Source of the DNA: Affinundibacterium amnicola
GTDB lineage: Bacteria > Pseudomonadota > Gammaproteobacteria > Burkholderiales > Burkholderiaceae_D
Assembly: GCF_014284275.1 (NCBI RefSeq)
Contig: NZ_JACOFU010000002.1
Location: 819,783 to 883,782 of the forward strand
Length of the DNA: 64,000 nucleotides
Reading direction: 5' to 3'
Below the pieces are notes generated by a model that was not told the origin of the DNA, did no database searches, and worked only from the letters and a program-made list of their open reading frames with translations. Each line of letters begins with the position of its first letter. Position 1 is the first letter of the stretch. Positions 1 to 9,574 of this stretch are shown here, one piece after another. The translations under genes were made by a program, and so were the position numbers.

Positions 1-154
1 ACAATGCGACTGGCATCGCTTGTTGCATAGTCCAGCCTTGGCTATAGACCAAAGCTGGCACGGCAAGCATACCCCCACCTGCACCGGTTAAGCCCATAAT
101 TAAGCCAACCAGGCAACCGATCAAAACAATTAGTAGTAGCGCGAGTAAGCTCAT
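1..154 (-). CDS. TauE/SafE-family sulfite/anion exporter, N-terminal fragment
   Basis: This gene runs off the left edge; only the first 51 codons are present. The translation starts MSLLALLLIVLIGCLVGLIM and continues LTGAGGGMLAVPALVYS. A hydrophobic first helix followed by a glycine-rich G-x-G-G-G-M/x-x-x-P-A-L segment is the hallmark of the TauE/SafE (DUF81) membrane exporters. The family exports sulfite, sulfoacetate or related anions across the inner membrane. It is divergent from the neighbouring metallo-hydrolase gene (363) and the DUF2892 gene, a combination seen in bacterial persulfide/sulfite detoxification loci. The substrate is inferred from that context only. Confidence 0.75.
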   Translation of the reverse strand, partial: MSLLALLLIVLIGCLVGLIMGLTGAGGGMLAVPALVYSQGWTMQQAMPVAL

Positions 155-362
155 TACTTTGGCATGGAAGAGTAAAAATTCAAAAGCGGTAGTGTATTCA
201 ATAAAAAAGGAAGCAGCGCGTCTTTCAAGAGCATCATTATGTGGCAAATCAAAACAAAGCGAAACGATTGTGGTTTCAAAGCGAGATCACAGAATTTATC
301 TTGCATTCAAAAACTAGTTTGCTATGATTGATCATCCCTATTTTTAGCTCGCCTTGCACCGC

Positions 363-1223
363 ATGAAACCACAGATACAAAGTTTTTTTGATTCCAACAC
401 CTGCACCGTGAGTTATCTGGTTTTTGATCAGATTGGTGGCCACGCAGCAATTATCGACCCAGTACTCGATTACGATCACAAATCGGGTCGCAGCAAAACA
501 GTCTCTGCAGACAAACTCTTATTCGCTCTGCGTGAACATCAACTCAAGCTCAGCTGGATTTTGGAAACACATGCCCATGCCGATCATTTATCCGCCGCGC
601 ATTATCTGCAACAACAAGCTGGCGGAAAAATCGCGATAGGTGCACACATCCATCAAGTACAAAATGTTTTCAAAAAAATTTTCCATTTAGAACCTGAGTT
701 CGCAATCGATGGCTCACAGTTTGATTATTTATTTCAAGAAGATGAAATCTTCACGATAGGTCAACTAAGTGCTAAGGCTTTATTTGTACCAGGACATACG
801 CCAGCCGATATGGCCTACCAAATCGATGATGTGATCTTTGTCGGTGACACTTTATTCATGCCAGATGTTGGCACGGCGCGTTGTGATTTCCCTGGTGGTG
901 ATGCGAAGATGTTATTTGCCTCAATCCAAAAGCTTCTGGCTTTTCCTGATGATACGCGACTTTTCATGTGTCATGACTATCCACCAAACGGACGTGAAGT
1001 CGCATTTCAAACCACAGTTGCAGCGCAAAAGAAAAATAATATTCACGTACACGATGGTGTAAGCGAAGCTGAGTTTGTCGCGATGCGCAGCGCCCGCGAT
1101 GCGACGCTCGATATGCCTTTATTGATTTTACCCGCGGTACAGATCAATATACGTGCGGGAAATCTGCCGCCGCCAGAAGCCAATGGAATCAGTTATTTAA
1201 AGATTCCTTTCAATGGAATTTAA
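363..1223 (+). CDS. MBL-fold metallo-hydrolase, persulfide dioxygenase (ETHE1/Blh) type
   Basis: The protein (286 aa from the ATG at 363) has the metallo-beta-lactamase signature THAHADH at about residue 70, a later GHTPAD metal-binding histidine segment, and VGDTLF with the bridging aspartate. This arrangement, with FPGGDA and CHDYPP towards the C-terminus, matches the ETHE1/Blh branch. Those enzymes oxidise glutathione persulfide to sulfite with a mononuclear iron in the cytoplasm. The divergent TauE/SafE gene and downstream DUF2892 gene fit a sulfide/persulfide detoxification unit in which sulfite is exported. An in-frame TTG lies nine bases upstream (354), but the ATG is the more likely start; no strong ribosome-binding site is visible for either. 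Glyoxalase II is an alternative reading, less likely given the context. Confidence 0.85.
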   Translation: MKPQIQSFFDSNTCTVSYLVFDQIGGHAAIIDPVLDYDHKSGRSKTVSADKLLFALREHQLKLSWILETHAHADHLSAAHYLQQQAGGKIAIGAHIHQVQNVFKKIFHLEPEFAIDGSQFDYLFQEDEIFTIGQLSAKALFVPGHTPADMAYQIDDVIFVGDTLFMPDVGTARCDFPGGDAKMLFASIQKLLAFPDDTRLFMCHDYPPNGREVAFQTTVAAQKKNNIHVHDGVSEAEFVAMRSARDATLDMPLLILPAVQINIRAGNLPPPEANGISYLKIPFNGI

Positions 1224-1321
1224 GGCTCGACAAGGACATTGATTCGCAGATACGTTTTCAGCTTCAGCATTTCGCGGTAATTTTTCGTCGTATTTTTCAC
1301 TTAACAATTCAGGAGAGCACC

Positions 1322-1510
1322 ATGAAAGTCAATGTCGGAAGTACTGATCGCTTAATTCGTGTCGTAGTTGGTGTCGCTTTAATCGCTGCGGCAGTCACGG
1401 GCTATATTGGTATGTGGGGTTATATCGGCATCGTACCAATTTTAACTGGCACCTTACGCTTTTGCCCAGCCTATATGCCATTTGGAATTTCCACCTGCAG
1501 TAAAGATTAG
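1322..1510 (+). CDS. DUF2892 small membrane protein
   Basis: A 62-residue protein with the DUF2892 pattern: a short polar N-terminus (VGSTDRLIRVVVG), two hydrophobic helices (about residues 12-28 and 31-45), then a cysteine pair CPAYMPFGISTC. The family occurs alone or fused to rhodanese (as in YgaP) and is linked to sulfur metabolism, although its biochemical role is unproven. A good ribosome-binding site (AGGAG) lies just upstream of the ATG. It lies about 100 bp downstream of the persulfide-dioxygenase-type gene and is probably co-transcribed with it. Confidence 0.8.
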   Translation: MKVNVGSTDRLIRVVVGVALIAAAVTGYIGMWGYIGIVPILTGTLRFCPAYMPFGISTCSKD

Positions 1511-1557
1511 CCAACAAGATTTAGTCCGATTGAACATAAATTAATTCAGGAGTACGC

Positions 1558-2706
1558 ATGAGCTTCAGCATCCCCAATGCAAATCCGTCTAATCCGATTC
1601 GCCGTATCGCCATCAGCACAGGCGGCGGTGATGCACCGGGGTTAAACGCGGTCATTCGCGCGGTAGTGCTGGCAGCATTACAGCGCGGTTGGGAATGTTT
1701 TGGAATTCGTGAAGGATTTAACGGCATTCTGCGACCAGATCGTTTTCCGATAGATGGTGTGTTTGCGATCAGTAAAGATCAAGTCCGTGGTATCAATCAT
1801 TTAGGTGGCACCATACTAGGCACCACCAATCACGGCAATCCTATGCGCTTTGTGATGAAAAATGCGGACGGTAGTGAATACGAAGTTGATCGTACCGATG
1901 ACATCATTCAACATCTGCGCGCGATGGAAATTGATGCTTTAATTTGTATTGGTGGCGATGGCACTTTAACCATCGCACATGCGCTGCATCAACGCGGCTT
2001 AGCACAGGGGCTGCGTGTGATTGGCGTACCCAAAACCATCGACAATGATTTAGATAAAACCTACACGACGTTTGGATTTGATACCGCAGTCGCTTTTGCC
2101 ACGGAATGCATTGATCGCCTGCATAGCACCGCTGAAAGTCATCGCCGAATTATGGTAGTCGAGGTGATGGGTCGTTATGCAGGCTGGATCGCTTTGCACG
2201 CCGGCATGGCGAGTACCGCACATGCGATCCTGATTCCGGAAATTCCTTACGATATCCACCAAGTTGCACAAAAAATTCATGCCCGTACCAAGGCTGGTCG
2301 CCACTACAGTATCGTGGTGGTCGCTGAAGGCGCCCAAGCGAAGGATGGTCAGCGCGTTTTGGAAGAACAAGCGCGCGTGGGCGGCGTCGAACGTTTGGGC
2401 GGTGTTGGTGAACAACTAGCACATCAACTCGAAGCGATCACAGGAAAGGAAGCCCGCGCTGTTGTGCTCGGCCATTTATTACGTGGCGGCAGCCCAACCT
2501 CATTTGATCGCTTATCGGCAATGCGTTTCGGCGCGGCTGCGGTGAGAGCCTTAGATGAAGGGCACTCCGGCATCATGGTCGCCTTAGCTTTTCCGAATGT
2601 GGAATATGTTAACCTAGCTGAAGTGGCAGGCCGGATGAAAGCAGTTCCTTTGGACGGTGACACCATACAAACCGGACGCGACATTGGCATTTGTTTTGGT
2701 GACTAA
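1558..2706 (+). CDS. pfkA: 6-phosphofructokinase, group with GGDGT and PKTIDND
   Basis: A 382-residue phosphofructokinase that phosphorylates fructose 6-phosphate at C1 in glycolysis. The nucleotide-binding start (STGGGDAPGLN) lies near residue 21, GGDGT at 132-136, the catalytic PKTIDND at 158-164, and MGRYAGW plus LGHLLRGG further on. The residues that separate donor preference are mixed. Glycine in GGDGT is typical of ATP use, while lysine in PKTIDND is shared with pyrophosphate-dependent enzymes. The combination is known from actinobacterial ATP-dependent enzymes, so ATP is the more likely donor here. AGGAG precedes the start. It would consume hexose phosphate made by the maltose genes elsewhere in the window. 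Confidence 0.92.
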   Translation: MSFSIPNANPSNPIRRIAISTGGGDAPGLNAVIRAVVLAALQRGWECFGIREGFNGILRPDRFPIDGVFAISKDQVRGINHLGGTILGTTNHGNPMRFVMKNADGSEYEVDRTDDIIQHLRAMEIDALICIGGDGTLTIAHALHQRGLAQGLRVIGVPKTIDNDLDKTYTTFGFDTAVAFATECIDRLHSTAESHRRIMVVEVMGRYAGWIALHAGMASTAHAILIPEIPYDIHQVAQKIHARTKAGRHYSIVVVAEGAQAKDGQRVLEEQARVGGVERLGGVGEQLAHQLEAITGKEARAVVLGHLLRGGSPTSFDRLSAMRFGAAAVRALDEGHSGIMVALAFPNVEYVNLAEVAGRMKAVPLDGDTIQTGRDIGICFGD

Positions 2707-2803
2707 GATACTGCTGACCATCACCAATTAATTATTTAAAGAAGCATCAAACTAAGCACCCAAATAATCGCATAACGAATCGCCGTATTGTCTTGCGAAT
2801 GCA

Positions 2804-5800
2804 TCACGTATGATCCTGCATAAACTGTTCAAATTGCCCGGCGCTTAAAGGTCGGGCGAAGAAGTATCCTTGTACCTCATCACACTGATGCGCACGCAAA
2901 AATGCTGTTTGTTCTTCAGTTTCAACACCTTCGGCAATTGTTCGCATACCTAAACTTCTCGCCATGCTAATCACCGCGCTGATGATGGCTTTATCTTCTG
3001 GATCGCTACCAATATCGCGCACAAAAGTTTGATCAATTTTTAGTTTAGAAACTTTGAATTTTTTCAAATAACTCAGCGAAGAATAACCTGTACCAAAATC
3101 ATCAATCGCCATCCGGACACCGCGTTGATGCAAGTCATTCATAATCGCGATTGCACCGGGCGGATCAATCATCGCAACCCCCTCGGTCAATTCTAATTCT
3201 AAGAAGCTTGCTGCCAATCGTGATTCACGTAAAATTTGCGATACTGTGCCAGGCAAATCGGTATGACGAAATTGAATCGCCGATAAATTCACCGCAACAC
3301 TCAAGGTATTCCAGCCACGCTCATGCCAGCTTTGTATCTGTGACACTGCCGTGCGTAAAACCCATTCACCAATCGCCAAAATCAAACCAGTTTCTTCTGC
3401 AACTGGAATAAATTCGGCTGGTGACACCGATCCCATTTCTGGATGATGCCAGCGCAAGAGCGCTTCCACACCCAATACACGACCACTTTGCAATTCTATC
3501 TGCGGTTGGTACACCACTTGCAGTTGATCGCGCTCTAAGGCATAACGCAATGCATTCACCAACTCTAAATGACGACCAGAACGCGCCTGCATTTCTTGTG
3601 TAAAGAAGCGGAAATTATTCCGCCCATCTTGCTTCGCCCGATACATCGCTGTGTCGGCATTACGCAATAAAGTTTCCAAATCCTCGCCATCTTCGGGATA
3701 AACCGCAATACCAATCGATGCGGATACATTCAAATCATATTGGCCAATCACATAGGATTGGTTCACTGTATACAATAATTTTTCTGCGACTTTTTCTGCA
3801 CCAACTTCATCAACACCAGATAGCAGCAAAATGAATTCATCGCCACCCAAACGAGAAATCACATCGTCTTCACGCAACACATCACGCAAGCGACGTGATA
3901 GTTCAATCAAAAGAGCGTCACCCGTACTATGTCCGAGCGAATCATTGATATTTTTAAAGTGGTCTAAATCAAAAAATATCAATGCTAAGTTGGTGCCTTT
4001 TCGTTTAGCGGAATTAATCGAAAACTGAGATCGTTCTTCTAGCAACACGCGATTTGGTAAGCCAGTCAGTACATCGTAATGCGCCAAATATTGAATTCTT
4101 TCTTCGGTTCGTTTCTTTTCGGTGATATCTTCCTGCAGAGATAAGAAATGGGTGATCACGCCATTTGCATCACGCACAGGAGAAATATGCGCCAACTCAA
4201 TATACTCTCTGCCGTCCTTATAGCGATTCACCAATTCGCCTTGCCAACTTTCACCTTTGCGCAAGTGATCCCACATTTCTTCATAAGTAAATAATGGTGT
4301 TTTACCCGACTGTAAAATACTGGGTCGTTGCCCCATCACCTGTTCTAAAGAAGTGCCCGTCTTTTCAACAAAAGCCTGATTCACATATTCAATTCTGGCA
4401 TCTGTATCAGTAATAATAATGATATTCGGGCTCTGTTCAACTGCCTGTGACAATTTACGTAAATTACTTTCTGTTCTGTGTTTATCTATCGCAATCGCCA
4501 AAAAGTGAGCCGCCATTTCTAACATGCTCAAATGCCAGGCTTCAGGCTTACTTGGCACCGCATGGTAGATCGCAAAGGCACCAAGTATGCGATTACTCGA
4601 TGAACGTATCGGCTCGGACCAACACGCTGCCAGTTTTGCACTCTTTGCTAACTCTCTAAACTCAAACCAATACGGATGATTATCTATGTCTTCCACAATT
4701 GTGGTCTCACCAGTTGACATGGCATGTCCACATGAACCAATACCATCACCAATCGGAAGCCCGTCAATCGCTTCAGAAAAAAAAGTAGGTAAACCTGGTA
4801 CGGCACCAACTCGTAGATGAACGCCATCGTTATCCAATAACACGATAGAGCAAATACTCGCCGGCATGACCGCTTCTAAATGCTGAACCACTTCCATAAA
4901 AATATGCTGAAGCGATTTTTCACTATTAATTTGCTCGAGCATAAAACTACGCAGAACTTCGGTCTGCCTCGAACGCTTACGTCCTGCCTCAAGTTCAAAT
5001 CGGTTTAAGGCAAAACTTAAATCCATCGCCAGCTCAACTAACAGCGTCTGAATTTCTTTATCGAAGGCGTTGACTGTTCCGGCAAACACATTAATTACGC
5101 CATACACAGCGCCATTTTTAAACAAAGGAATCGCTGCAGAAGCTGACCAAGCATGTTGTTGCGCCATCATCAGCCATTCTGTGTCTTCGCAGTCGTTAGC
5201 GAAATCCTGAGACCACGTGGCAACGGCATCTCGCATCGCGATTATGCTGATATGCGCTGGCATCTTACTGTCAGCATCAATACTAGTAGCGGCTTCAACT
5301 TCGACTTCACCATGCATAGGAAATTGACTGCGTTCAAGAATTTCTAATCCAGCACCATTCGCCGCAATCGGCATAATCGCCTTTTTTTCGGCAGAATAAA
5401 TTCCTATCCATGCCATTTGTATGCCAGCGTATTGCACCATGTCACTGCAAATCTGTTGAAACAATTCGTGTTCCGAGTGGCTACGCACAATCGCCTGATT
5501 ACACTGACTCAGGACATTATAAAATTGCGTCAGCCTTTGATTGCGCAACTCGACTTTCTGCCTGCGCGCTTCTATGGTCGCCAGCGCTGTATGAGCGACC
5601 GCCACCAATCCTAAAACGCTGCGATTCAATTTATCCGGTACTGAAATTGGTTCAGAAAAATCTCCACTGCCCAATTTATCCAGATGTGCACGTATATGAG
5701 AAATCGGGGCTCCCAAAGTGAACTGCAAACTTTGATAAGCGCGCCATAGCAAGGCAATCATCAAAATGCTAATGACCACAACCAAAATACGTAATTGCAT

Positions 5801-6451
5801 TGCCACTGCTTGTGCATGCTCTACAGTCGCTAAGGTGCGCGCTTCCATCATTTGATGGTATTGGGCAATCGGCCACATGATGCTTGCTTTGGCGGTGCGA
5901 TAATCATTATTGGTTAGCAATGCCAGCGCGGGTGCTGGGCTTTTCGGATTTGCCATGAATTGCGCCTGTGCCAGATCCATCGCCTGTAGTTCCAACACGC
6001 GCAAGCGGTCAGAATTATCCAGTGCCAATTGCAATTTAGCGAACTCCGTCGCACTGATATTCGCTTGCTGCATTAATTCTCGGAAAGGAATTTTCTTCCC
6101 GCTAGATGCTCTTGGCCTTTGATTATCCGCCAATACCAAATCCCAATAAATCTCGTGATAATTCAATGGTCGCTCAGCCTGACCATTACGAATAGCAACG
6201 ATTTCATCGTAATACTGGCGGTAAATAGCTTGTCCTGAGGTCACATACGCTCTTGCCATCCGGGTCAAATCTTCTGAAGATTGGCGCAATTCATTGCCCA
6301 AGGCGTGCGCCGAAAAACGTAAATCATTGGCGGTATCTACGCGCTTTTCCGCTTGAACATAAATCGTAAAAGCGACAAAAAAAGCCAGAATCATGACCAA
6401 GCTTAGCCAAAAATTTCGCGTGAATCTCAACAAGTTATAAGTAGCAATCAT
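2804..6451 (-). CDS. Membrane sensor with GAF, PAS, GGDEF and EAL domains
   Basis: From the ATG at 6451 the protein has 1215 residues; a GTG at 6499 would add 16. It starts with a transmembrane helix (about 15-33), a periplasmic helical region, a second helix (about 220-240) and a HAMP-like segment. Then come two GAF-like domains (about 315-480 and 510-660), a PAS domain (about 670-790), GGDEF and EAL. The cyclase motif GGDEF is intact at 869-873 and the phosphodiesterase motif EAL at 996-998; LRWHHP, DDFGTGYSSL and KIDQTFV are also conserved. Both making and breaking of cyclic di-GMP are therefore possible. The input signal is unknown. It ends convergently to pfkA with no obvious terminator between them. 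Confidence 0.9.
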   Translation of the reverse strand: MIATYNLLRFTRNFWLSLVMILAFFVAFTIYVQAEKRVDTANDLRFSAHALGNELRQSSEDLTRMARAYVTSGQAIYRQYYDEIVAIRNGQAERPLNYHEIYWDLVLADNQRPRASSGKKIPFRELMQQANISATEFAKLQLALDNSDRLRVLELQAMDLAQAQFMANPKSPAPALALLTNNDYRTAKASIMWPIAQYHQMMEARTLATVEHAQAVAMQLRILVVVISILMIALLWRAYQSLQFTLGAPISHIRAHLDKLGSGDFSEPISVPDKLNRSVLGLVAVAHTALATIEARRQKVELRNQRLTQFYNVLSQCNQAIVRSHSEHELFQQICSDMVQYAGIQMAWIGIYSAEKKAIMPIAANGAGLEILERSQFPMHGEVEVEAATSIDADSKMPAHISIIAMRDAVATWSQDFANDCEDTEWLMMAQQHAWSASAAIPLFKNGAVYGVINVFAGTVNAFDKEIQTLLVELAMDLSFALNRFELEAGRKRSRQTEVLRSFMLEQINSEKSLQHIFMEVVQHLEAVMPASICSIVLLDNDGVHLRVGAVPGLPTFFSEAIDGLPIGDGIGSCGHAMSTGETTIVEDIDNHPYWFEFRELAKSAKLAACWSEPIRSSSNRILGAFAIYHAVPSKPEAWHLSMLEMAAHFLAIAIDKHRTESNLRKLSQAVEQSPNIIIITDTDARIEYVNQAFVEKTGTSLEQVMGQRPSILQSGKTPLFTYEEMWDHLRKGESWQGELVNRYKDGREYIELAHISPVRDANGVITHFLSLQEDITEKKRTEERIQYLAHYDVLTGLPNRVLLEERSQFSINSAKRKGTNLALIFFDLDHFKNINDSLGHSTGDALLIELSRRLRDVLREDDVISRLGGDEFILLLSGVDEVGAEKVAEKLLYTVNQSYVIGQYDLNVSASIGIAVYPEDGEDLETLLRNADTAMYRAKQDGRNNFRFFTQEMQARSGRHLELVNALRYALERDQLQVVYQPQIELQSGRVLGVEALLRWHHPEMGSVSPAEFIPVAEETGLILAIGEWVLRTAVSQIQSWHERGWNTLSVAVNLSAIQFRHTDLPGTVSQILRESRLAASFLELELTEGVAMIDPPGAIAIMNDLHQRGVRMAIDDFGTGYSSLSYLKKFKVSKLKIDQTFVRDIGSDPEDKAIISAVISMARSLGMRTIAEGVETEEQTAFLRAHQCDEVQGYFFARPLSAGQFEQFMQDHT

Positions 6452-6726
6452 TGGCTTTATCGTTTGAGAATAATATCCCTGTATAGCGCAAATAGTCACT
6501 GTGCCGGATCACAACTTCGCTCACACGAACACGGAAGTTCTCTCACTTATTTATAACAGCTTGAGGTTCAGCTACCTTGATCGAAAACAAGAAGCATGTC
6601 CAGTTAACGTGTGCAAAACAACAACAAGATTAAATTCTCTTGGAATACAAAGAAAATCATGCTGCAACGCGCATCTGGATCAATAAATTCTCTCCAGATC
6701 ACAAGCCAACCCAATAAGGCAAGCAT
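6452..6726. other. Intergenic region between two minus-strand genes
   Basis: About 360 bp separate the sensor gene start from the CorC-type gene end. Apart from the terminator at 6727-6755, I see no gene, repeat or clear operator. The part next to 6451 should hold the promoter of the sensor gene, but no convincing -35/-10 pair stands out. Confidence 0.4.
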
Positions 6727-6755
6727 AAAAAAAGGATGCCGAATCACTGGCATCC
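6727..6755 (-). terminator. Rho-independent terminator of the CorC-type gene
   Basis: A perfect 7-bp stem (GGATGCC / GGCATCC) with an 8-nt loop is flanked on the left by seven A. On the minus strand this reads as hairpin plus T7, placed about 60 bp after the stop codon of the gene at 6813-8129. Confidence 0.85.
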
Positions 6756-6812
6756 CTCTTGGGTCTTGATTGTGCTAACTAGTTATTCTCCCGGAAAAGC
6801 ATCAATAGCACC

Positions 6813-8129
6813 TTAATGTCCATCATCAGCTTGCCCTACTTTAGGATGCACCCTGACCAGAATAATTCTCGGTCCATTCATTTTTTTTACCACGACATCA
6901 AATTGCGGGAATTCTATCTTCTGACCTTCTTCTGGCAAATCACCCAATACCTGCATAATCAGGCCACCAATTGATTCAACTTCTTCGTTGTCGAGATCAA
7001 TTCCCAACGCGATACCCAAGGTAAATAAGGGCAAGCTCCCCTTACCAATCAAGGTACCGTCATCTAACAAAGTCCAGTCATTATCGTTCTGACGGAATTC
7101 ATCACGAATTTGTCCTACCAATGCACTTAACAAATTATCCAAGGTCAAAAAGCCAACTGGCTTACTATCGCGATAGCCAACCATCGCAAAATGCGGCGCG
7201 CCTTTACGGAAACGACGGAATAATTCTAATGCTGGCATATTCGGCGGCACATATTCGACATGGCGCAAATGCTTGCTCAAATCATCCAAAGACTTACCAC
7301 TTTGTTCAGCTAAGAATAGGTCCTTCAAATGCAGCATACCCAATACCGTTTCTCCATCACTATCGATGTATGGGTAACGGCTAAATCGGTTACGTGCTGC
7401 GCTTGCCATATTTTCTTCCAGGCTGGCGTCTTTATACATAGCAACCACTTCGTTAATCGGGCGCATCAGGTCAGAGATTTCAAGGTCGCCAAAGTCGAGC
7501 ATCTGCGCCATGATGCTCCATTCATCTGGCGTAAGCTTTTTACTGGCGTGACTACCACGCAAAATCATTTTTAATTCTTCAGGAGAGTAATGCGCGTCAC
7601 TACCGTGGCTGGCGTCTAGGCCCAACCAACTTAACAGGGTGTTCGAGCTTTTGTTCAAGACCCAGATAGCTGGGAACATAATCCAATAGAACAAATATAA
7701 AGCAGGCGCCGTCCACAGCGATACGCGCTCAGGAGTGCGAATCGCCATTGACTTCGGTGCTAACTCGCCGACCACAATGTGTAAGAATGAAATAACAAAA
7801 AAAGCAAAAAATAAGGAAATTCTATGTATCCATTCAGCCGAATCAATTCCAATGGCAATCAATAATGGCTCTAACAATCGCGCAAATGCTGGTTCACCGA
7901 CCCAACCTAAACCCAAAGAGGCAAGCGTGATACCGAGCTGGCAAGCAGATAAATAGGCATCGAGATTTTGATGTACAGCGATCAGTAAACGTCCACGTAA
8001 GCCGCCAACTTTGGCCAAACTACGCACCCGTGTTGCTCGCAATTTGACCAGTCCAAATTCGGCCGCCACAAAAAAACCATTCAGTAGCACCAGAAAAATT
8101 GCTGCGACTATATACAAAATATTATCCAA
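6813..8129 (-). CDS. HlyC/CorC (CNNM) family transporter with CBS domains
   Basis: The 438-residue protein has the full architecture of this family. A DUF21/CNNM transmembrane domain (about 1-190) contains LLNGFFVAAEFGLVKLR. A CBS pair (about 210-335) includes MRPINEVVAMYKD and LHLKDLF. A C-terminal CorC_HlyC domain (about 345-430) carries ESIGGLIMQVLGDLPEEGQ. Members are inner-membrane proteins linked to magnesium or cobalt efflux or homeostasis; the exact ion cannot be read from sequence. It is transcribed divergently from the TPR gene and ends at a clear terminator. Confidence 0.9.
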   Translation of the reverse strand: MDNILYIVAAIFLVLLNGFFVAAEFGLVKLRATRVRSLAKVGGLRGRLLIAVHQNLDAYLSACQLGITLASLGLGWVGEPAFARLLEPLLIAIGIDSAEWIHRISLFFAFFVISFLHIVVGELAPKSMAIRTPERVSLWTAPALYLFYWIMFPAIWVLNKSSNTLLSWLGLDASHGSDAHYSPEELKMILRGSHASKKLTPDEWSIMAQMLDFGDLEISDLMRPINEVVAMYKDASLEENMASAARNRFSRYPYIDSDGETVLGMLHLKDLFLAEQSGKSLDDLSKHLRHVEYVPPNMPALELFRRFRKGAPHFAMVGYRDSKPVGFLTLDNLLSALVGQIRDEFRQNDNDWTLLDDGTLIGKGSLPLFTLGIALGIDLDNEEVESIGGLIMQVLGDLPEEGQKIEFPQFDVVVKKMNGPRIILVRVHPKVGQADDGH

Positions 8130-8419
8130 CGCCTTGCTTTCAAAAAATATACAAGCCTCTACTTTACCCTAGAAATACGACGGCTCTGTGGCAAAAATCC
8201 CGGAATACCTGTGGCAAATTGATTTACATCTTCTTCAATGACTTTTCGGATTGTCGGAATGTTGTACGCGGAAATCTCCGTTCACCCCGGATTTTCGTCA
8301 TTTCATGAATGTTAAATTCTGTGTCATCGCATTTACGTTGACAATCGTTAATGCAAAAGTGACACTCTTGATCGCACGAATCGCCAGCCTTGTTTTTTAT
8401 TTTTATCTGGAAAGACTTC

Positions 8420-9409
8420 ATGAAAACTAAGCACAGTTTCTCTACATTATTCGCACTAATTTGCCTGAGTACAGGTAGCCACATTGCGCAAGCGCATGAA
8501 TATGAGGCTTTAATCAAAGCAAAAAAATATGCGGAAGTTGAAAAAGCGGTCAGCCTGAAACTGACGACAGAACCCAATAACCCCGATGCCTTAGTCGCTA
8601 AGACAGAACTCATTCTGATCGAAGGCAAAGAAAATCGTCTTGATGAAGCAGCCAAAATTGCTGAGCAATGCATTGCTTATAATGCCAAAAATTCTGAATG
8701 CCACGAAGCTTTAGGTAATGTGCTGGGGACTAAAGCAATGCGCGGTGGCGTGATGTCTGCAATTAGTTACGTTGGCAAAATTCGCGACTCGTTCAAAAAA
8801 GCCATAGAATTGAATCCCAATAATTTCAGTGCACGCAGTTCCCTCATGCAATTCTATTTGCAAGCACCAGGCTTTGTTGGCGGCGGTAAGGATAAAGCGA
8901 AAGATTTGATTGTTGAGACGATCAAAATCAGCCCGTCGGCAGGCGCCCTACTGCAAGCCTCACTGGATCTGTATGAAGAGAATTTTGATCGTGCAAGCTC
9001 GGTTGCATTAGCCGTCAACACCTCGCAATCCGAATCACTGGCTAAGCATCAAAGAAATGTTTTATCGAATATCGGCCACGCACTCATTAGCGAAAAAAAG
9101 ATGGCGCAAGCGGAAAAAATCTTCCAAGAATTATGCAACCGATTTCCAGACTCAATTCATGGTTTTTATGGTTTAGGTAAAACCTTGCAAGAGCAAGGCA
9201 AAGTCAAAGACGCATTGCCACATTTAGAAAAATCATTAGCGATCGAAGCCAATGCCAATGTGTTGTATCGATTAGGCAAAGCTTGGCAAAGTTTGGGGGA
9301 TAAAGTGAAAGCCATTGCTGCATTTGAAAAAGCATTGAGCTTTAAGCCTGAACTAGCCAAGAAAACCAAAGCAGACGCAGAAGAGCAACTAAAAGCCTTG
9401 CGCGGCTAA
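8420..9409 (+). CDS. Exported tetratricopeptide-repeat protein
   Basis: The start at ATG 8420 places a clean signal peptide at the N-terminus (MKTKHSF, hydrophobic core, cleavage after IAQA); an in-frame TTG at 8390 would spoil it. The mature part of about 305 residues is alpha-helical with TPR units. They are clearest at the C-terminus: GFYGLGKTLQEQGKVKDALP, then LYRLGKAWQSLGDKVKAIAA, and at about 95-135 with ALGNVLGT and IELNPNN. It is probably a periplasmic scaffold. No enzymatic motif is visible and no specific partner can be named from the neighbours. Confidence 0.8.
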   Translation: MKTKHSFSTLFALICLSTGSHIAQAHEYEALIKAKKYAEVEKAVSLKLTTEPNNPDALVAKTELILIEGKENRLDEAAKIAEQCIAYNAKNSECHEALGNVLGTKAMRGGVMSAISYVGKIRDSFKKAIELNPNNFSARSSLMQFYLQAPGFVGGGKDKAKDLIVETIKISPSAGALLQASLDLYEENFDRASSVALAVNTSQSESLAKHQRNVLSNIGHALISEKKMAQAEKIFQELCNRFPDSIHGFYGLGKTLQEQGKVKDALPHLEKSLAIEANANVLYRLGKAWQSLGDKVKAIAAFEKALSFKPELAKKTKADAEEQLKALRG

Positions 9410-9485
9410 TGATCAATATTTAGCAAAGCAATTTTGCTCGTTCAAACTGCCGATTAGAAAAGTAGTTTGACAAGCATCAAGTAAA

Positions 9486-9519
9486 GCCTGAAAAGACGTT
9501 CTCAAGCGACTTTTCAGGC
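9486..9519. repeat. Perfect inverted repeat, 10-bp arms
   Basis: GCCTGAAAAG and its exact complement CTTTTCAGGC are separated by 14 nt. The hairpin lies 77 bp after the TPR gene and just before the YitT gene. It has no following T-run on either strand, so it is either a weak terminator of the TPR gene or a leader structure of the next gene. Confidence 0.6.
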
Positions 9520-9574
9520 AGCAAGCAATCTACAATGCGTGTTCTGCCATCATCTGCACCGTGTTTGCCTTGCT

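Noticed and set aside
2050..2415. Antisense reading frame of 121 codons inside pfkA
   Set aside because: It lies wholly within a well conserved phosphofructokinase gene and has no recognisable domain.
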